From: Euglena gracilis
Taxonomy: Eukaryota > Euglenida > Euglenophyceae > Euglenales
DNA length: 64,000 nt
Assembly (NCBI GenBank): GCA_039621445.1
Contig: CP154956.1
Location: 80,720,474-80,784,473, forward strand
Direction: 5' to 3'
In this document: in pieces, positions 52,816 to 64,000 of the stretch
Layout of the letters: each line of letters begins with the position of its first letter
How positions within the stretch are numbered: the first letter of the stretch is position 1
Notes under the pieces: generated by a model
Databases searched by the model: none
Told to the model about the DNA's origin: nothing
What the model saw: only the letters and a program-made list of their open reading frames with translations
Position numbers and translations under genes: made by a program

Positions 52816-53463
52816 TGTGTACCAGGCAGCCGTAAGGGCCATGGTACTGTGTATGTAGGTATAAGCCTACCGCCAGATATAGCTCTGAGCCCCATACACA
52901 GTACTATGCTAAGTGGTCTTCCTAAAGATGGCCAACAAATCAAACGGCCTAGGAGGGACACTCCGAGCCGAAGTTCATGGCGGGTGAGATATTTACATCA
53001 AATTGTCCGCAGATACAGTGGGGGCTGTGGGAGGGGCGAGAGTCGAAGGTGAAGTGGAAGAAGGGCGGTGAGGGGCACAGTACGGAGGGGAGATAGCAAG
53101 TGTGAGAGGAAAGTGTACAGCGGCAGGGAAGGTTCAACGGCCTAAATTAGGAATACCTACGCCTAATTCTGGTTCTCCTCTCCACAGGTGGTATTTTATT
53201 CTATTCTGGTCTTTGATTCAAGACTTGAGTTTCAAGTTGGATTTTTCTGATTTGAAGTCCTGAAAGGACAGCCAAGAACTTGGCATCGATTTCCATAGCC
53301 CATAGGGCTCCTCCACCTGCCTTGTGCTCTGCATAAGCCCAAAGGCAATAAAAACTAATAGTTAAGTGAAAGACTTTCTTTTTGTTACTCTCCTGGTTCT
53401 GTTCCCACGGGAGGGTGTAAGTAGGCCGACAGGCAGTGGGAATAGAGTCAGGGGACGTGCACT
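52816..53463 (+). repeat. 5' LTR of A1
   Basis: It starts TGTGTACCAGGCAGCC and ends GGGGACGTGCACT, 648 bp. Compared with the 445-bp 3' LTR it has 202 additional bp at 52937-53138, bounded by CAAC, so one LTR suffered an indel after insertion. Outside it I count about six substitutions. A polyadenylation signal, AATAAA, is at 53347-53352. The terminus is CT, not the usual CA. Confidence 0.88.
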
Positions 53464-53481
53464 TGGTAGCAGAGGTGGTTT
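53464..53481 (+). promoter_or_regulatory. Primer binding site of A1
   Basis: TGGTAGCAGAGGTGGTTT follows the LTR without spacer. It matches the complement of the 3' end of initiator tRNA-Met (TGGTAGCAGAGGATGGTTT in many eukaryotes) except for a missing base. Confidence 0.85.
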
Positions 53482-53714
53482 CTTTCCTACGCCCCTTCTC
53501 CCCCCTTCTCCCCCTCATCTTAACAGGTGACTTCAAACAGTGAGTGGTGCTGAGCCTATAGGCTACAAAGCATCGACGAGCTGTTTGGAGCCAACTTCCA
53601 AGCACAGGTACAAGCTTCAGGAGGCTCTGGGCAGTATACGCTGCCATATCCTTCTACGTTTGTTCCTTTGCTTACCTTTTTGGGTTTGCTTGTGTTTTTT
53701 CTGCAAATAAAAAT

Positions 53715-56382
53715 ATGCAGAGCTCAAGCACCAACACACTCATTGATTACCAAGAATTGATTGGTTCTTTGAGAAGCACTTCACATGAATTGTCACAAGA
53801 GGAGTATACGCTCCAGTCAAGGTATACCCCCAGCTCTATTGAGCATCCCCCCACACAAGTCCTCAGCTCTATTGAGCATGACCCCACCCAAATCTCAAGC
53901 TCTAATGAGCAACCACCCACCCATTTCTCCAGCTCTATTGAGCATTCCCAAACCCAAAGGGGTCCACACCTAATGGTGCCTCATTCCCCCGCCCAATGGG
54001 TTCCCCTACACTCATTGGTGTCCAGCTCTACGGAGCAACTTATAGCCCAACGGGCACAACCCCTTTTGATGGAAAGCCGATCGGCTGACAGGTATTCGCC
54101 CCAGCGAGATCTCGCACCAATGCCGATAGGCACATATGACCCTGAGGCGGTTACACCACAACAACGTTTTGTTGAGGATGGGTTGGAAACACCATGTTAT
54201 TTCCAGCCCCCCCATTCTCACCCACCTCCAAGTCTGATTGGACAATTGTCCACCCCACCCGTTACGGGTTCTTTTCCTGCCATGCCTTGCATGGACTCGG
54301 CTAATTTAAAGGCACAATTGTCACAAAAATTCCAAAAAGTGAGTGGGACAGTGTGTGAAATACAATCCCGCAATGATGCGAAGTTTTCCCACTTGCAACA
54401 TAGTTTGCAGGCTTTGTCTGATCAACTGGAGCCAATTACGGCAATTTTTTCACAATTACAGCAAAAGTTGCATGAACCTCCCACCAAATATCCCGATTTG
54501 GGACAATTCATTACACTGGAGCAGTTTTCCACCCTTGCAACTGCTTTTCAGGAAGCACAACAGCGCATTTTCCAACTCAGCGGCGATTCCGCGAATGTTT
54601 CCCACTTTCATGCCCAACAACGTGAAAGTTTTGCCTCCCGCACTTATGTGCAAGAATTGGAGGAAAGAATTTCCTGTTTGGAGCAAAAATCTTGCCATTG
54701 TGGGGAAGTTCCTGCTGAAGTTGCAAGTTTTCACACCGAAATCGCAAATATTGCGAGTAGGTTTGAGGATTTGCAACAACAGCGGCAAAGTGACATGGCA
54801 CAAATCGAAGCCGCTTTGGCTAAGGCTTATACCCGCCATGCGGAAGTGACCCGCAAAATAACGGATGTGACCGGAATTCAAACCGCGATAGCAGATTTGC
54901 AGATATGCATGCAAGAATTAAGCACAAAATTGCTTCAGGTGCAATCACCAACCCCAGACGCATTGCCGTCGACCACACCCATACCCACACTCACATCCCT
55001 ACACTTGGAGCAGTTTTGCGCTGAAATGCGCGCGGAAAATCACGAAATTATGCAAGGATTTTGTGATAGTCTCATGAACACTGAGAAAACGGTGAAGCAG
55101 GATGTCACAAAACTGCAAAATGACATTATCGCGCTATCCGCGCAAGTTTCGGTCTTGATGGAACAGCCAAAGGCTGAAATAGTCAAAAGTCCGCATTCGG
55201 ACCAACCATCTCCACAATTGGAGATCATTTCCAGTGCGATACGCACTTTAGCAGTACGAGTTCAAGAATTGGACACTGTTTTTGGTGCAATTTCGCAGGA
55301 TTTCCTGTTGATTTCTGACAAAATTACGCAGTTGGATGAGATACCCTCATACCGTAAGCGAATTAGACGTTTACAGGATGATGTGAGTCGGATAAACGAC
55401 AATTTGCAAGTTGTTAACAATTTGGAGCAAAGTGTACACGAGTTGGCAACCAATTTGGACCAAGTACACGCACAATTGCGTTCTATACAAAAAATCCCGC
55501 ATTCGGGTATGGTTGGCACACTTGCCACATCCTTCACCTCAGAAAGCGCTATTCGCGCAACCATTGTAGAGCCTACTGGCACATTGCCACCAAACCACAT
55601 TTCCGCTCATGTGGAAGTTCCCCCCGTGGCGTTACCAGTCCCAATGGACAAGTTTTCAGATGATGAGTCAGGTTCTCCATCAAGAACCAGACCAACCCAC
55701 CTCTTAAGTCAAGATATTCGGCAGTCCGAACTAATTAGCGGTATGGGCCGCAATCCCACACCAGTTACTGGTCATTCCTCGCAAATACGCTTGGAATCCA
55801 CAACAGTACAACCATGTGACACGTCACCCCCCCATGCGCATTCGCATCACCATTCGCGCATTCGCGACACCCCAAATGTACATGGTACCTATGGTACACT
55901 TGGTGGTATATTCCATGCGCACTCGCATATTTCCGCCAACAACACACTTGGTGCAGCCACCAGTGTATCCACACATGGTGCGATACCGCGCCCGGGCCAA
56001 CCCACCATGAATACCACCGAAGGGCCACGGGTTACTCAGAAAGATTTCACAAACACCATCGCAATCGCGAATAAGGTGAAGCCCCAATGGGACGGTGACC
56101 CAACAACATGGAAACAGTTTTTCCGTGATTGGGAATATTATTGGGATCTGAAAGGATCAACCCACAACGGAAACCCAGAGGTGATCAAAATGGAATTCGT
56201 AGATTGTCTACCAAAAGATGAAAAGGAACGCGCCAGACAATTGGTCACTCGCGGGCGCATTTCTTTTCAGGATTTGGTTGAGCAATATGCTTCATCTTGT
56301 TCCAGTTTGGTTTCCAGAATCACTCTGGAGAAAAAATGGCGGCAATATGCCCCCCATGACCGAAAATGGAGGTCGATAGACC
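53715..56382 (+). CDS. A1 Gag, first part (interrupted by hAT-like element)
   Basis: The frame opens with MQSSSTNTLIDYQELIGSLR at 53715. Residues about 35-90 are imperfect repeats of SSIEHPPTQ, from 30-36-bp DNA repeats. Then come a Pro-rich part, a long coiled coil (about residues 195-600) with LQHSLQALSDQLEPITAIFS and RRLQDDVSRINDNLQVVNNL, a His/Pro linker, and from about residue 770 a capsid-like domain: NKVKPQWDGDPTTWKQFFRD and DLVEQYASSCSSLVSRITLE. The frame enters the transposon at 56383 after RSID and stops within it at 56510. In phase, it continues at 58067. Only the transposon breaks it, so it was intact until recently. Confidence 0.85.
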
Positions 56383-58058
56383 CAGCATTCCGGTCGTCAA
56401 AAAGGACGACTTTTGTCAATCGTAAAAAACAGCCATTTATCCTCGTCAGTCAGAAACACAGGGAATTATTTACATCGGTTTTGTCAAAAATGTTCCGGCG
56501 AGACCATTAGAGCATAAATGCTGCCCCGTCATTTTTGGTCCGGCTTTTACCGCCTGAGGGCAAAGAACCATGAAGTCGTCGGCAGGAACAACGGTGGAAG
56601 AAAAATTTTGGGCTAAAAATTATGAGCTGGAAGGGCCAGACGTTCTTCAGGTCGCCAGTAACAAGGAACCATCCGGCCCTAGCCCCGCGTAGCTGGGCAC
56701 AACCTCTGCCAGCCCGCCCCCTATGGTACCAAACTGGCCGCAACTTTTGCCATCCCCCCCCCCTGTGGCACCAAACTGGGCAACACCCAAGGCACCAAAC
56801 TGGGGAAACCACCTGTGCCAACCCCCCCCCCCCCCGTGGAACCAAAATTGGGCCAGCCGGCCCGCCCCCTGTGGTACCAAACTGGCCGCAACTTTTGCCA
56901 TCCCCCCCCCCTGTGGCACCAAACTGGGCAACACCCGTGGCACCAAACTGGGGAAACCACCTGTGCCAACCCCCCCTGTGGCACCAAAATTGGGCAACAC
57001 CCGTGGCACAAAACTGGCCACCACCTGTGCCAACCCCCCCCCTGTGGCACAAAACTGACAACACCCGTAGCTCCAAATTGCGCACCTGTGGCCCAAAACT
57101 GGCCAGGGCCTGTGGCCTAAAACTGGCCACCACCTGTGGCCCAAAACTGAGCCACAGCCTGTGGCCCAAAACTGGCCACCACCTGTGGCCCAAAACTGGC
57201 CACGGCCTGTGGCCCAAAACTGGCCACCAAATCTGGCCAGATGTGCTGGCCCAAAACTGGCCAGATGTGGTGGCCCAAAACTGGCCAGCACACCTGTGGC
57301 CCAAACCTTCCCGAAGATGTGGCACCAAAAAAATGATTCAAATCAATGTAAATCAAATCCGAACCAGATTGTCATTTCGTTGCAAACAAAACGAACAGAC
57401 AACAAAAAAATTCAAGTTGTTTTTGTTTTTCGACCAGTTTCAATGATCAAAAATGAATCAAACAAAAAAACCATTGCACACAAAATAGAAAATCAAACAC
57501 AATGGCCAATCCCAACAATGGAGCAGTTTAGCAGGGACATGCTCAGGTCCAGATTAGTAACAAACTCCTTCTGATGAGTTCATTTCACAGCAAGCCACCT
57601 GTACAGGTCTCACCAATTCATGCTTCAGCTTTTGTGAGGCAAGTGTGTGACAATCATCTGCGGCAGCGCCGCAGCCACCGACAGCCACTCCTGCTCGGTA
57701 CACTTCAGCAAATTCTTGTCAGTGACCTGAGGCAGAGAAAAAAGAAAATTCCCTGACAGCATTGTTTGGCAAACCTTTGTCATCAGAGGAGAGTTGGATG
57801 CCGAGAGATGCCGCCAGCGTCTTCTGATATCTTTAAGTCACGTCTGTCGTCACAGCATTAAACATCATTCTGTGAAGTGGTCTCACTTGGTACGCTCTGG
57901 TCGTCAGGGTGTACCCGTACCGGAGGGCGGACATTAATGTGGGATGGGCCATTCCTAACGCGCACCGGGGTTTTTTGTTTTTGACAAATGTCTAAATGTC
58001 ATATTAATGTCAATTGTCTGTCAGAAACCCTTGTCATTTGCCAAAATTGGGAATGCTG
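56383..58058. mobile_element. 1,676-bp non-autonomous hAT-like element in A1 gag
   Basis: The termini are the inverted repeat CAGCATTCC ... GGAATGCTG (9 bp perfect), flanked by an exact 8-bp duplication, GATAGACC (56375-56382 and 58059-58066). Precise removal restores the Gag frame: the alignment to A2 continues RSIDLWYSKWLAL. Subterminal copies of short words around TTGTCA and GACAAATGTC occur near both ends, like transposase-binding repeats of hAT elements. There is no transposase ORF. The interior contains a minisatellite. The 8-bp duplication and CAG terminus suggest hAT, though the duplication lacks the classic hAT consensus. Confidence 0.88.
56690..57330. repeat. Minisatellite of GTGGCACCAAACTGG type
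   Basis: About 20 imperfect units resemble CCTGTGGCACCAAACTGGGC plus a spacer of 5-20 bp. They change gradually on the right side into CTGTGGCCCAAAACTGGCC. The unit length is roughly 23-35 bp. Frames on both strands stay open through the array because of its composition, and I do not regard them as genes. Confidence 0.85.
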
Positions 58059-58066
58059 GATAGACC

Positions 58067-58887
58067 TATGGTACTCAAAATGGCTCGCATTGGCAGCCGA
58101 AGTATACGAGTTAGGCGAAACCCAAATGAAAGAGCAATTTGACGCAGTATTACTGCACTTTCTACCCAAACTCATAAAAGAAATTCACCGAGAGGAACTC
58201 GCAGGACATATTTTGACGCTCGATGAGCGATGGAACTATGTTTCCAAACAGTTGAAGCTATCACAGCTTTTAGGACAAACCCAGTCGGCTTATACGAGCC
58301 ACCCCACAGCAGAAATACCCGCTATACAAGTCAATTATGTGAAAAAAGTGTCACGCTTATCACATACCGCTATAGCGGAATCCAAATTGCGCAATTCGCG
58401 CTCTTCAGAAGAATTTTCGGACAAATTGTGCTTTTTGTGTAACAAAAAGGGTCATATATCTTGCCATTGTCCAAATCCCGCAGCGCGAAAGCGTAACCCA
58501 AGCCCAAGAGGATCACCCTCATCAGGCAGTTCTCGTTTTTCACAAAATGAGCATTCGCAAAATTCAAAATATCGATCAAGATCCACATGTTCACTGTGCG
58601 GATCCACCAACCACCCCTCACCCAAGTGTCGCTATGCGACTCCTCCCCACCCAAGCCAGAGTCGCGATATGAGTCGCAGTTCAAAAGATCATACTTCAGC
58701 CAAAAGGCATAAGGTAGGTCAACGAACAACCTCTGTTGAGGATTATCACCCGGCTTCGGGCAGGGAGGGGGATGATACCCCACGTAACCAAAGGGATCAT
58801 CCCCGCTTTAGCGCTCATATAGTCAGAGACGTATATGCGTCAAGAAAGTCAACGGCTGATATGGCCACCGGTTCGGTTTTTGAGTGA
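58067..58887 (+). CDS. A1 Gag, second part with zinc knuckle
   Basis: Continuing the codon split by the transposon, this reads LWYSKWLALAAEVYELGETQ, FLPKLIKEIHREELAGHILT and SQLLGQTQSA. A CCHC zinc knuckle, CFLCNKKGHISCHC (about 58429-58470), follows, then a Ser/Arg-rich tail with a second Cys pair, CSLCGSTNHPSPKC. It ends at TGA 58885-58887. Zinc knuckles bind retroelement RNA, which supports Gag identity. With the first part and one target duplication, the frame would span about 1,162 codons. No pol gene follows. Confidence 0.88.
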
Positions 58888-61800
58888 AGGAACCAAAAAT
58901 CCAAGGATGCGGACTACAGAGGCTACTAGAAAGGAGGTGACAGGAGTCGCGACCCTAGTCATCCCCTGCCCAGTATCCTTTCTGGTCAGTGTGCAAGGAT
59001 TTTCTGGTGTCCCCGCTCAAAATTTACATGACCCTTCGACATATAGACACTTTTGTGTTTCCAGTTGTGGTGCATCATGGGATACCCCATGGATGGCCAT
59101 GTGGTTGAGTGGATTCCCGCTCCTAGAATGCACACAACACCGCAAAATTCTTCCCCCCTCAAACTTCCACTAATCATCACTTTTACATACCGTTTTCGAT
59201 GACAGCAACACCGTTTTCAACAACACCAACACCGTTTTCAATCCGGGGTAAAGAGAAAGTGCCCCCCCTACCCACCGCATATCCACAAACGTTCCACATG
59301 CGGTAGGGGTAACAAGTAGCTTAACCCCCATTCGTTCCACTGGGTTCCAAGACGAAAGCCCTAAGGCCTGAAGTTTAAGCGGTGTCGAGTAGTCGCCCAG
59401 CTGCTTCCAACTTTTCGTTTTCCACCAGGTTTGTCGATTCAGACAATCCTGTACACCCCCAGCAGCTCCAAAATTCGCATACAATTTTTCTTACACACTC
59501 CACCCCCCCCACCAGACCGACATGCGCGACCAGGACAACTACTCCGCACCTCCCCCCCATGGTGTGCACTCTGGGAGAACTTTCCACACAATCACCAACC
59601 AAACACAAAGGTGAATATATACATCAAAACTAATCCCCCCACACTCTATCTCCAACGGAGAGCTCTATTCATTGACCAATTTTTGTCAAGTGCAAGACAA
59701 ATTCAGCACTATGTGCACATTCCCCCCGAAGCGCATAGCGCACATCAATGCCGATGCGCATAGCTCACATTCCCCCCAAAGCGCTAATTGCGCACACCGC
59801 GCGTCGCGCGAATCCTGCGCATATCGCGCTTAGCCTCCCCCCCCCCCCCACGCACATGTTGTGCAGTGAGGCAACTCCCCCCCCCCGCGCGTATCGCGCC
59901 ATATCCATATCATGCGCGTATCGCGCTAGACCCGGCGCGTATCGCGCCACCCACCTTAGCAACCCCCCCTTTCTCACAATGTCGTGTGAGCACTATCGTG
60001 CATTTATGACACATGGGTATACGCCCAAACCACCCATATTCTTTTGGGAATCATTCCCAAAGATATATGTGTATAAATCCGCAACTCTGTTCATGGATGT
60101 TTGTTTCTGTACCACATGATCAAATTGCAGATTTTGTTTGATGACAGCAAACAAGAAGTGAAGTTTTATGTGAATACGGTTCTTTGCCCAATCCATTCCC
60201 ACACCAAAAATATTTCGGTGTTCCCAAAGCTCTATAGAGCAAAGCAACACAAGTTATGTGATAAAGTTTTTGGGATGTATTGCAAATACTGCATTTTTCC
60301 CGAAAACTTATCCAACTTGTGCTTAAATAGCAGTTTTGTGCCTAAATGGCTTTTATTTTGGCAAAATGCAATCCCGATATGGGAAATTGCTCAAAATTAC
60401 AGAAGTGAATCCCGATAGGGAAATAAATTGAATTCCTTGAGAAAATCTGCAACATAGTTGCCCCCCCCCAAAAGAAAATGAAGAAAATTCATTCAAACAT
60501 GCATTTTTGTGGACTTGACCACTTAGCCTTAGGTCTATGTGACCAATACACCCTATGATGTGCAAGGCCTATGGGCCATTACCCACGTGGTCCATGGGTC
60601 CATAGGACCAATTTGCACAAATTGCAAGGACCAAAAGGACCAAAGGTCCACAAATCCATATTATAAAGTGAAAAGTCCATACGACCTCAAAAAAATGGCA
60701 CAAAAAGCCATATTACATTGCTGAAAGTGGCTGAATTGGCCAAAACAAGCCAAAAAGGCTAGTTTTATGCAGATTTGCATAAGTGTCACTTTGGCATAGC
60801 CTCAAAACCACCACAAAAGCTTCAAAATTTCTGGCACCTCGTACCATGAGGTTTTGACTGTATGTAGTAGTGCGTATGAGATAGAAACCAAAAGTTGTCT
60901 TTGTAGAATAAATTATGGGAGCTTATAGCAAAAGCTCACTCACACAGGCAAAAGATCAAAGACGTATCTCAGCGCCTGTAGCTGGCCGATAGGCCATGTT
61001 ACCCCTCATTCGAAAGCTCGTTCGATGAGCCGTCCAGCGATGCTATCAGATCGCTATAACTCTGCACGGTACTCTTATTTGAGGAGATCGTGAAATTTTG
61101 AATTAAGCCCAGCCAATTTGGCCAAACCCAATTATTTGAGCCAGATCTTGTACGATCGTGTACCAGACTGGCAAATCAGCCTGAAAGGCTTCTATACTGT
61201 TCCATACATCGTTTCTGATGGCTAATTACCATTGGTTACCAGATTGGCTAATGGCCATTTTTTAATACCTTTGGCAGCATTCTGCCCATTACCCCCTCTG
61301 TGTGGGCTATTAGGCCTGGTACAGTTCAGAGGGCTATAGCCCACAATTCGGAGTCATTTCGACTCACTAGAATCATTTTTAGGAGCACTTATGTGCAAAT
61401 TTTCATTTAAATCATTGATTTTCTGCAATTTTTGGTGATTTTTCCCTATTCTGGCACTCATATCCCTAATGGGAGTGACCATGAGGCACTATGCCAGAGT
61501 GGAATGCAAAGGGATATGCTGATAATGGCAATTTTTCCTTTGCTCAAGATGTCATAGACATGTTTTACTTGTATTTTCAAGCGTATTTTTGCTTGTTTGC
61601 AATATTTTTGCACATTTTTACAGCTTTTTGGGTGATGTGGTGTTATTAGACACCCAAATCCCAAAATCTGTAAAAACAACAAACATGCAGTGTTATTGGA
61701 CACTCTCAACAAGCACTATGTGCACTTGGCGAATTTGCAGTCTTAAATGACTCAAAATGCAACAAAGTTGCAGTTTTGGTTGCAAAAATGTAACTCTCGA

Positions 61801-63140
61801 CGCAGAATCTGCATTTCTGCCCTAAATCCTGATAAGGATTTCCCTAAAAATCTGACAAAAGTCAGTATTTCTCAGTGGCATAGTCACCAATGATGAGATT
61901 TTGTCATATTTGCAGTATTTTTTTCTGCTTACCACACTAACGGCATTCTTGCCCCACCCCTCCCCCCACTTTATTCAGTGGGACCCCCTTACCGATATAA
62001 TTCGGAGGACCCAATGGTCATCATGTGCAACACCAATGGTGTCATTCCGCAAGGTTTATAAGAACCATAGCTCAAAAATGGTGAAATCCAGCTTTTTGTG
62101 ATGAATTTCACCGCACTGGAACAATGTTCAATCCTTTTATGTGCATTCACAGTTCATTTGCGGTTTTTCAAAGTGGTATAAGCCACACCAACCGCAGTTG
62201 TTCTGTGAATTGGCAGCAGCCTGCCACAATTCCGCATTTTTTTTTCTGCGGGTGTACACCTCACCATGATTTTGTTGGCAATCTGCCGAATTATTTTGAT
62301 TCGGGTATACACCCAGTAGTATTTTTGTGCCATGCATATTCCGCAAGGCAAGGTTTCTAGGCGATAAAGCCTACCCCCCCATTATTTTTGGCTAAGGCCA
62401 ACCCTTCAGACTACAGGCTGCACACCCAAGGCACAAATGCCAAATCTACAGTTTTTAGGGCTACTGCCCGCTATTCTGAGGTATACGCCTCTGGGGATAC
62501 CCCATCGGCAACATCGTGTATGTGCCGCGCTGCGAAGTCTTCCCCAGCGGTATAGGCCGCCATTAAGAAGACGCACAGCGCACAGCGCGCACACCGTAAT
62601 AATAGTTCCCAACTTTTTACTTTTCGGCCTTAAGGCCCCAATAAGACTGCCAGACAGCAAAAATTCTTTGTAAGGTCTTTAGACCAGCCCCCCACTCCTC
62701 TCCCCTTTCCCCCCCGGGCAAAATCGCTGTCGCCGGCAGTTGGTTTTGTAAATAGGCTTTCCTCCCTGGTCAGGTATGACTGGCCAGGTGCCCCCTCCTT
62801 CCACACCCTACCCTTCAATCTTTTCCGATTACGGAATGAGACCTCCCCGCGTGTCATAGACACACCCCAAACCGGGTGGATGGGACTTTCTGGAATGGAA
62901 ACCTTCCAGCCCATTTTCCAATGGGCTCTTCCACTTCCACCCCTTTGCCGCAATAAGTAGGCACCGCATAAGCGGTTAACCTCTTTTGCGCGTTTTTGCG
63001 TTATTTCGCAATTTCCTTCCCACACCCCTGGTGACAGGAGAACCAAAAGCCGCAAACGGCCCTGTGACAGGTCCCCGTCCCCAGGACTGTGTCCGGCATT
63101 CCGACTGGCCTGGTCCAGTAGGGAAATCGGGCATAGCCCT
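58888..63140 (+). other. Non-coding 3' region of A1
   Basis: About 4.2 kb without a convincing frame lie between the gag stop and the purine tract. It is conserved as a whole in A3 (48650->46346 minus and 37462-40840 plus), so it belongs to the element. It includes a GCG-rich stretch (59710-59960), an A/T-rich middle and a GC-rich part at 62470-62800. Its retention in two copies suggests structural or packaging sequence, but no function can be read from it. Confidence 0.7.
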
Positions 63141-63150
63141 GGGAGGGGGA
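63141..63150 (+). promoter_or_regulatory. Polypurine tract of A1
   Basis: GGGAGGGGGA lies directly before the 3' LTR, where plus-strand DNA synthesis would be primed. The same tract precedes the A3 LTR at 40838-40847. Confidence 0.85.
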
Positions 63151-63595
63151 TGTGTACCAGGCAGCCGTAAGGCCATGGTACTGTGTATGTAGGTATAAGC
63201 CTACGGCCAGATATAGCTCTGAGCCCCATACACAGTACTATGCTAAGTGGTCTTCCTAAAGATGGCCAACGGCCTGAATTAGGAATACCTACGCCTAATT
63301 CTGGTTCTCCTCTCCACAGGTGGTATTTTATTCTATTCTGGTCTTTGATTCAAGACTTGAGTTTCAAGTTGGATTTTTCTGATTTGAAGTCCTGAAAGGA
63401 CAGCCAAGAACTTGGCATCGATTTCCGTAGCCCATAGGGCTCCTCCACCTGCCTTGTGCTCTGCATAAGCCCAAAGGCAATAAAAAATAATAGTTAAGTG
63501 AAAGACTTTCTTTTTGTTACTCTCCTGGTTCTGTTCCCACGGGAGGGTGTAAGTAGGCCGACAGGCAGTGGGAATAGAGTCAGGGGACGTACACT
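63151..63595 (+). repeat. 3' LTR of A1
   Basis: It runs from TGTGTACCAGGCAGCC to GGGGACGTACACT, 445 bp, with AATAAA at 63479-63484. The 5-bp duplication GTTGC follows at 63596-63600. Confidence 0.9.
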
Positions 63596-63600
63596 GTTGC

Positions 63601-64000
63601 ACCCATTGCGCAGCGGGGTTATCGCCTAAACCACCACCGTTAGGTGTGGAAACTTCTGGGTGGGGAAATGCTCGATGCAGCTTGATACCTTTAGGTGTTG
63701 CACCCTTTGGGTGTTAGAATGCTCAATAGAGCTGGGAACGGTGGGGGAAAGCTCTATAGAGCTGGGGGTTGGAGGTAATTGCTCGATAGAGCTTGCCACT
63801 GTGGGGGGATGCTTGATAGAGCTGGACACCGTTAGGTGTGGCACCCATTGGGTGGGCGGTTGCTCGATAGAGCTGTGGGGGGAATGCCCGATAGAGGTGG
63901 AAAGCGGGGTGGGAGAATGCTCGGTGGAGCTGAAAATTACGGTAAGGGGATGCTCAAAAGAGCTGAAAACTGGGGTGGGTGGATGCTCAATAGAGCTGGG
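63601..64000 (-). pseudogene. A3 Gag N-terminus, cut by the window end
   Basis: The minus strand encodes repeated SSIEH/Q-P-P-T units (for example SSIKHPPTVASSIEQLPPTP), as in residues 35-90 of A1 Gag, and then NPAAQWV up to the A1 insertion site. At least eight repeat units are visible, more than in A1, so the repeat number varies between copies. The continuation lies at 52815 leftward. The 5' end is outside the window. Confidence 0.85.

Larger units (their letters stand above)
52816..63595 (+). mobile_element. LTR-family A, full-length copy A1 (gag-only)
   Basis: A 10.8-kb element has a 5' LTR, a primer binding site directly after it, a long Gag frame, about 4.2 kb of non-coding DNA, a purine tract and a 3' LTR. 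It is flanked by the 5-bp duplication GTTGC (52811-52815 and 63596-63600). It lies inside the Gag N-terminus of the older copy A3, on the opposite strand: removing A1 and one GTTGC joins AQWVQ to RLLACG, as in A1's own Gag. There is no protease, RT or integrase. It therefore resembles plant TR-GAG or LARD elements and must use enzymes of another element. It contains a hAT-like insertion at 56383-58058. Confidence 0.92.

Noticed and set aside
56622-57446. Long overlapping ORFs on both strands
   Set aside because: They are produced by a minisatellite lacking stop codons, inside a DNA transposon.
57570-57600. Hammerhead ribozyme (CTGATGAG at 57569)
   Set aside because: The second conserved core, CGAAAC, and matching stems are absent.

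Overview
This window looks like repeat-rich nuclear DNA from a eukaryote. It holds no rRNA or tRNA gene, no bacterial operons and no host gene that I can identify with confidence. Nearly all the interpretable sequence is retrotransposon. There are DIRS-type tyrosine-recombinase elements, a gag-only LTR element family, three small LTR (TRIM-like) elements and two non-autonomous DNA transposons with 8-bp target duplications. DIRS elements, plant-type TRIMs, hairpins of the CCCGTGC...GCACGGG kind and a genome this bloated would fit a green-lineage organism such as a large-genome alga. That is inference, and I cannot name the species.

Left part (1-22.2 kb). A region full of C and G homopolymers carries a clean 399-bp hAT-type MITE (2112-2510). 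Next is an antisense copy of LTR family 'A' (A2; gag 11262->9094 and 4517->about 3960). It is split exactly by a structurally complete 4,576-bp DIRS element (DIRS-B1, 4518-9093) with inverted terminal repeats, an internal complementary region, gag, RT-RNase H, a methyltransferase-like segment and a tyrosine recombinase. Downstream lie a roughly 187-bp tandem repeat, a 1.85-kb 22-bp minisatellite with higher-order structure, and a nearly perfect 2.05-kb tandem duplication (15361-19459).

Middle (21.7-37.5 kb). There is an A-family gag fragment (A4), a GC-rich block with an antisense coiled-coil/capsid-like gag (family 'B') next to an unidentified sense ORF, and then DIRS-C elements arranged head to tail on the minus strand (C1 end, C2, C3 start). 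A second DIRS-B copy (B2), itself carrying a 0.69-kb inversion of its RT, sits inside C2. A 1,023-bp TRIM with a tRNA-like Pol III promoter in its LTRs sits inside the RT of C3.

Right part (37.5-64 kb). An old A copy (A3) had inserted in DIRS-C1. An 8.9-kb inversion (37462-46345) then cut both elements. Re-inverting it on paper restores both at nearly base resolution. A3 also received a 1.55-kb small LTR element (49967-51517) and a full-length A element (A1, 52816-63595, TSD GTTGC). A1 in turn received a 1,676-bp hAT-like element (56383-58058, TSD GATAGACC) inside an otherwise open gag frame of about 1,160 codons. The order of events is therefore readable: DIRS-C, then A3, then A1 and a small LTR element, then hAT.

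Functionally, the DIRS elements supply the only enzymes in the window (RT, RNase H, recombinase). The A, TRIM and MITE elements are non-autonomous and must depend on enzymes made elsewhere. Family letters (A, B, DIRS-B, DIRS-C, TRIM-1/2/3) are labels for this report only.
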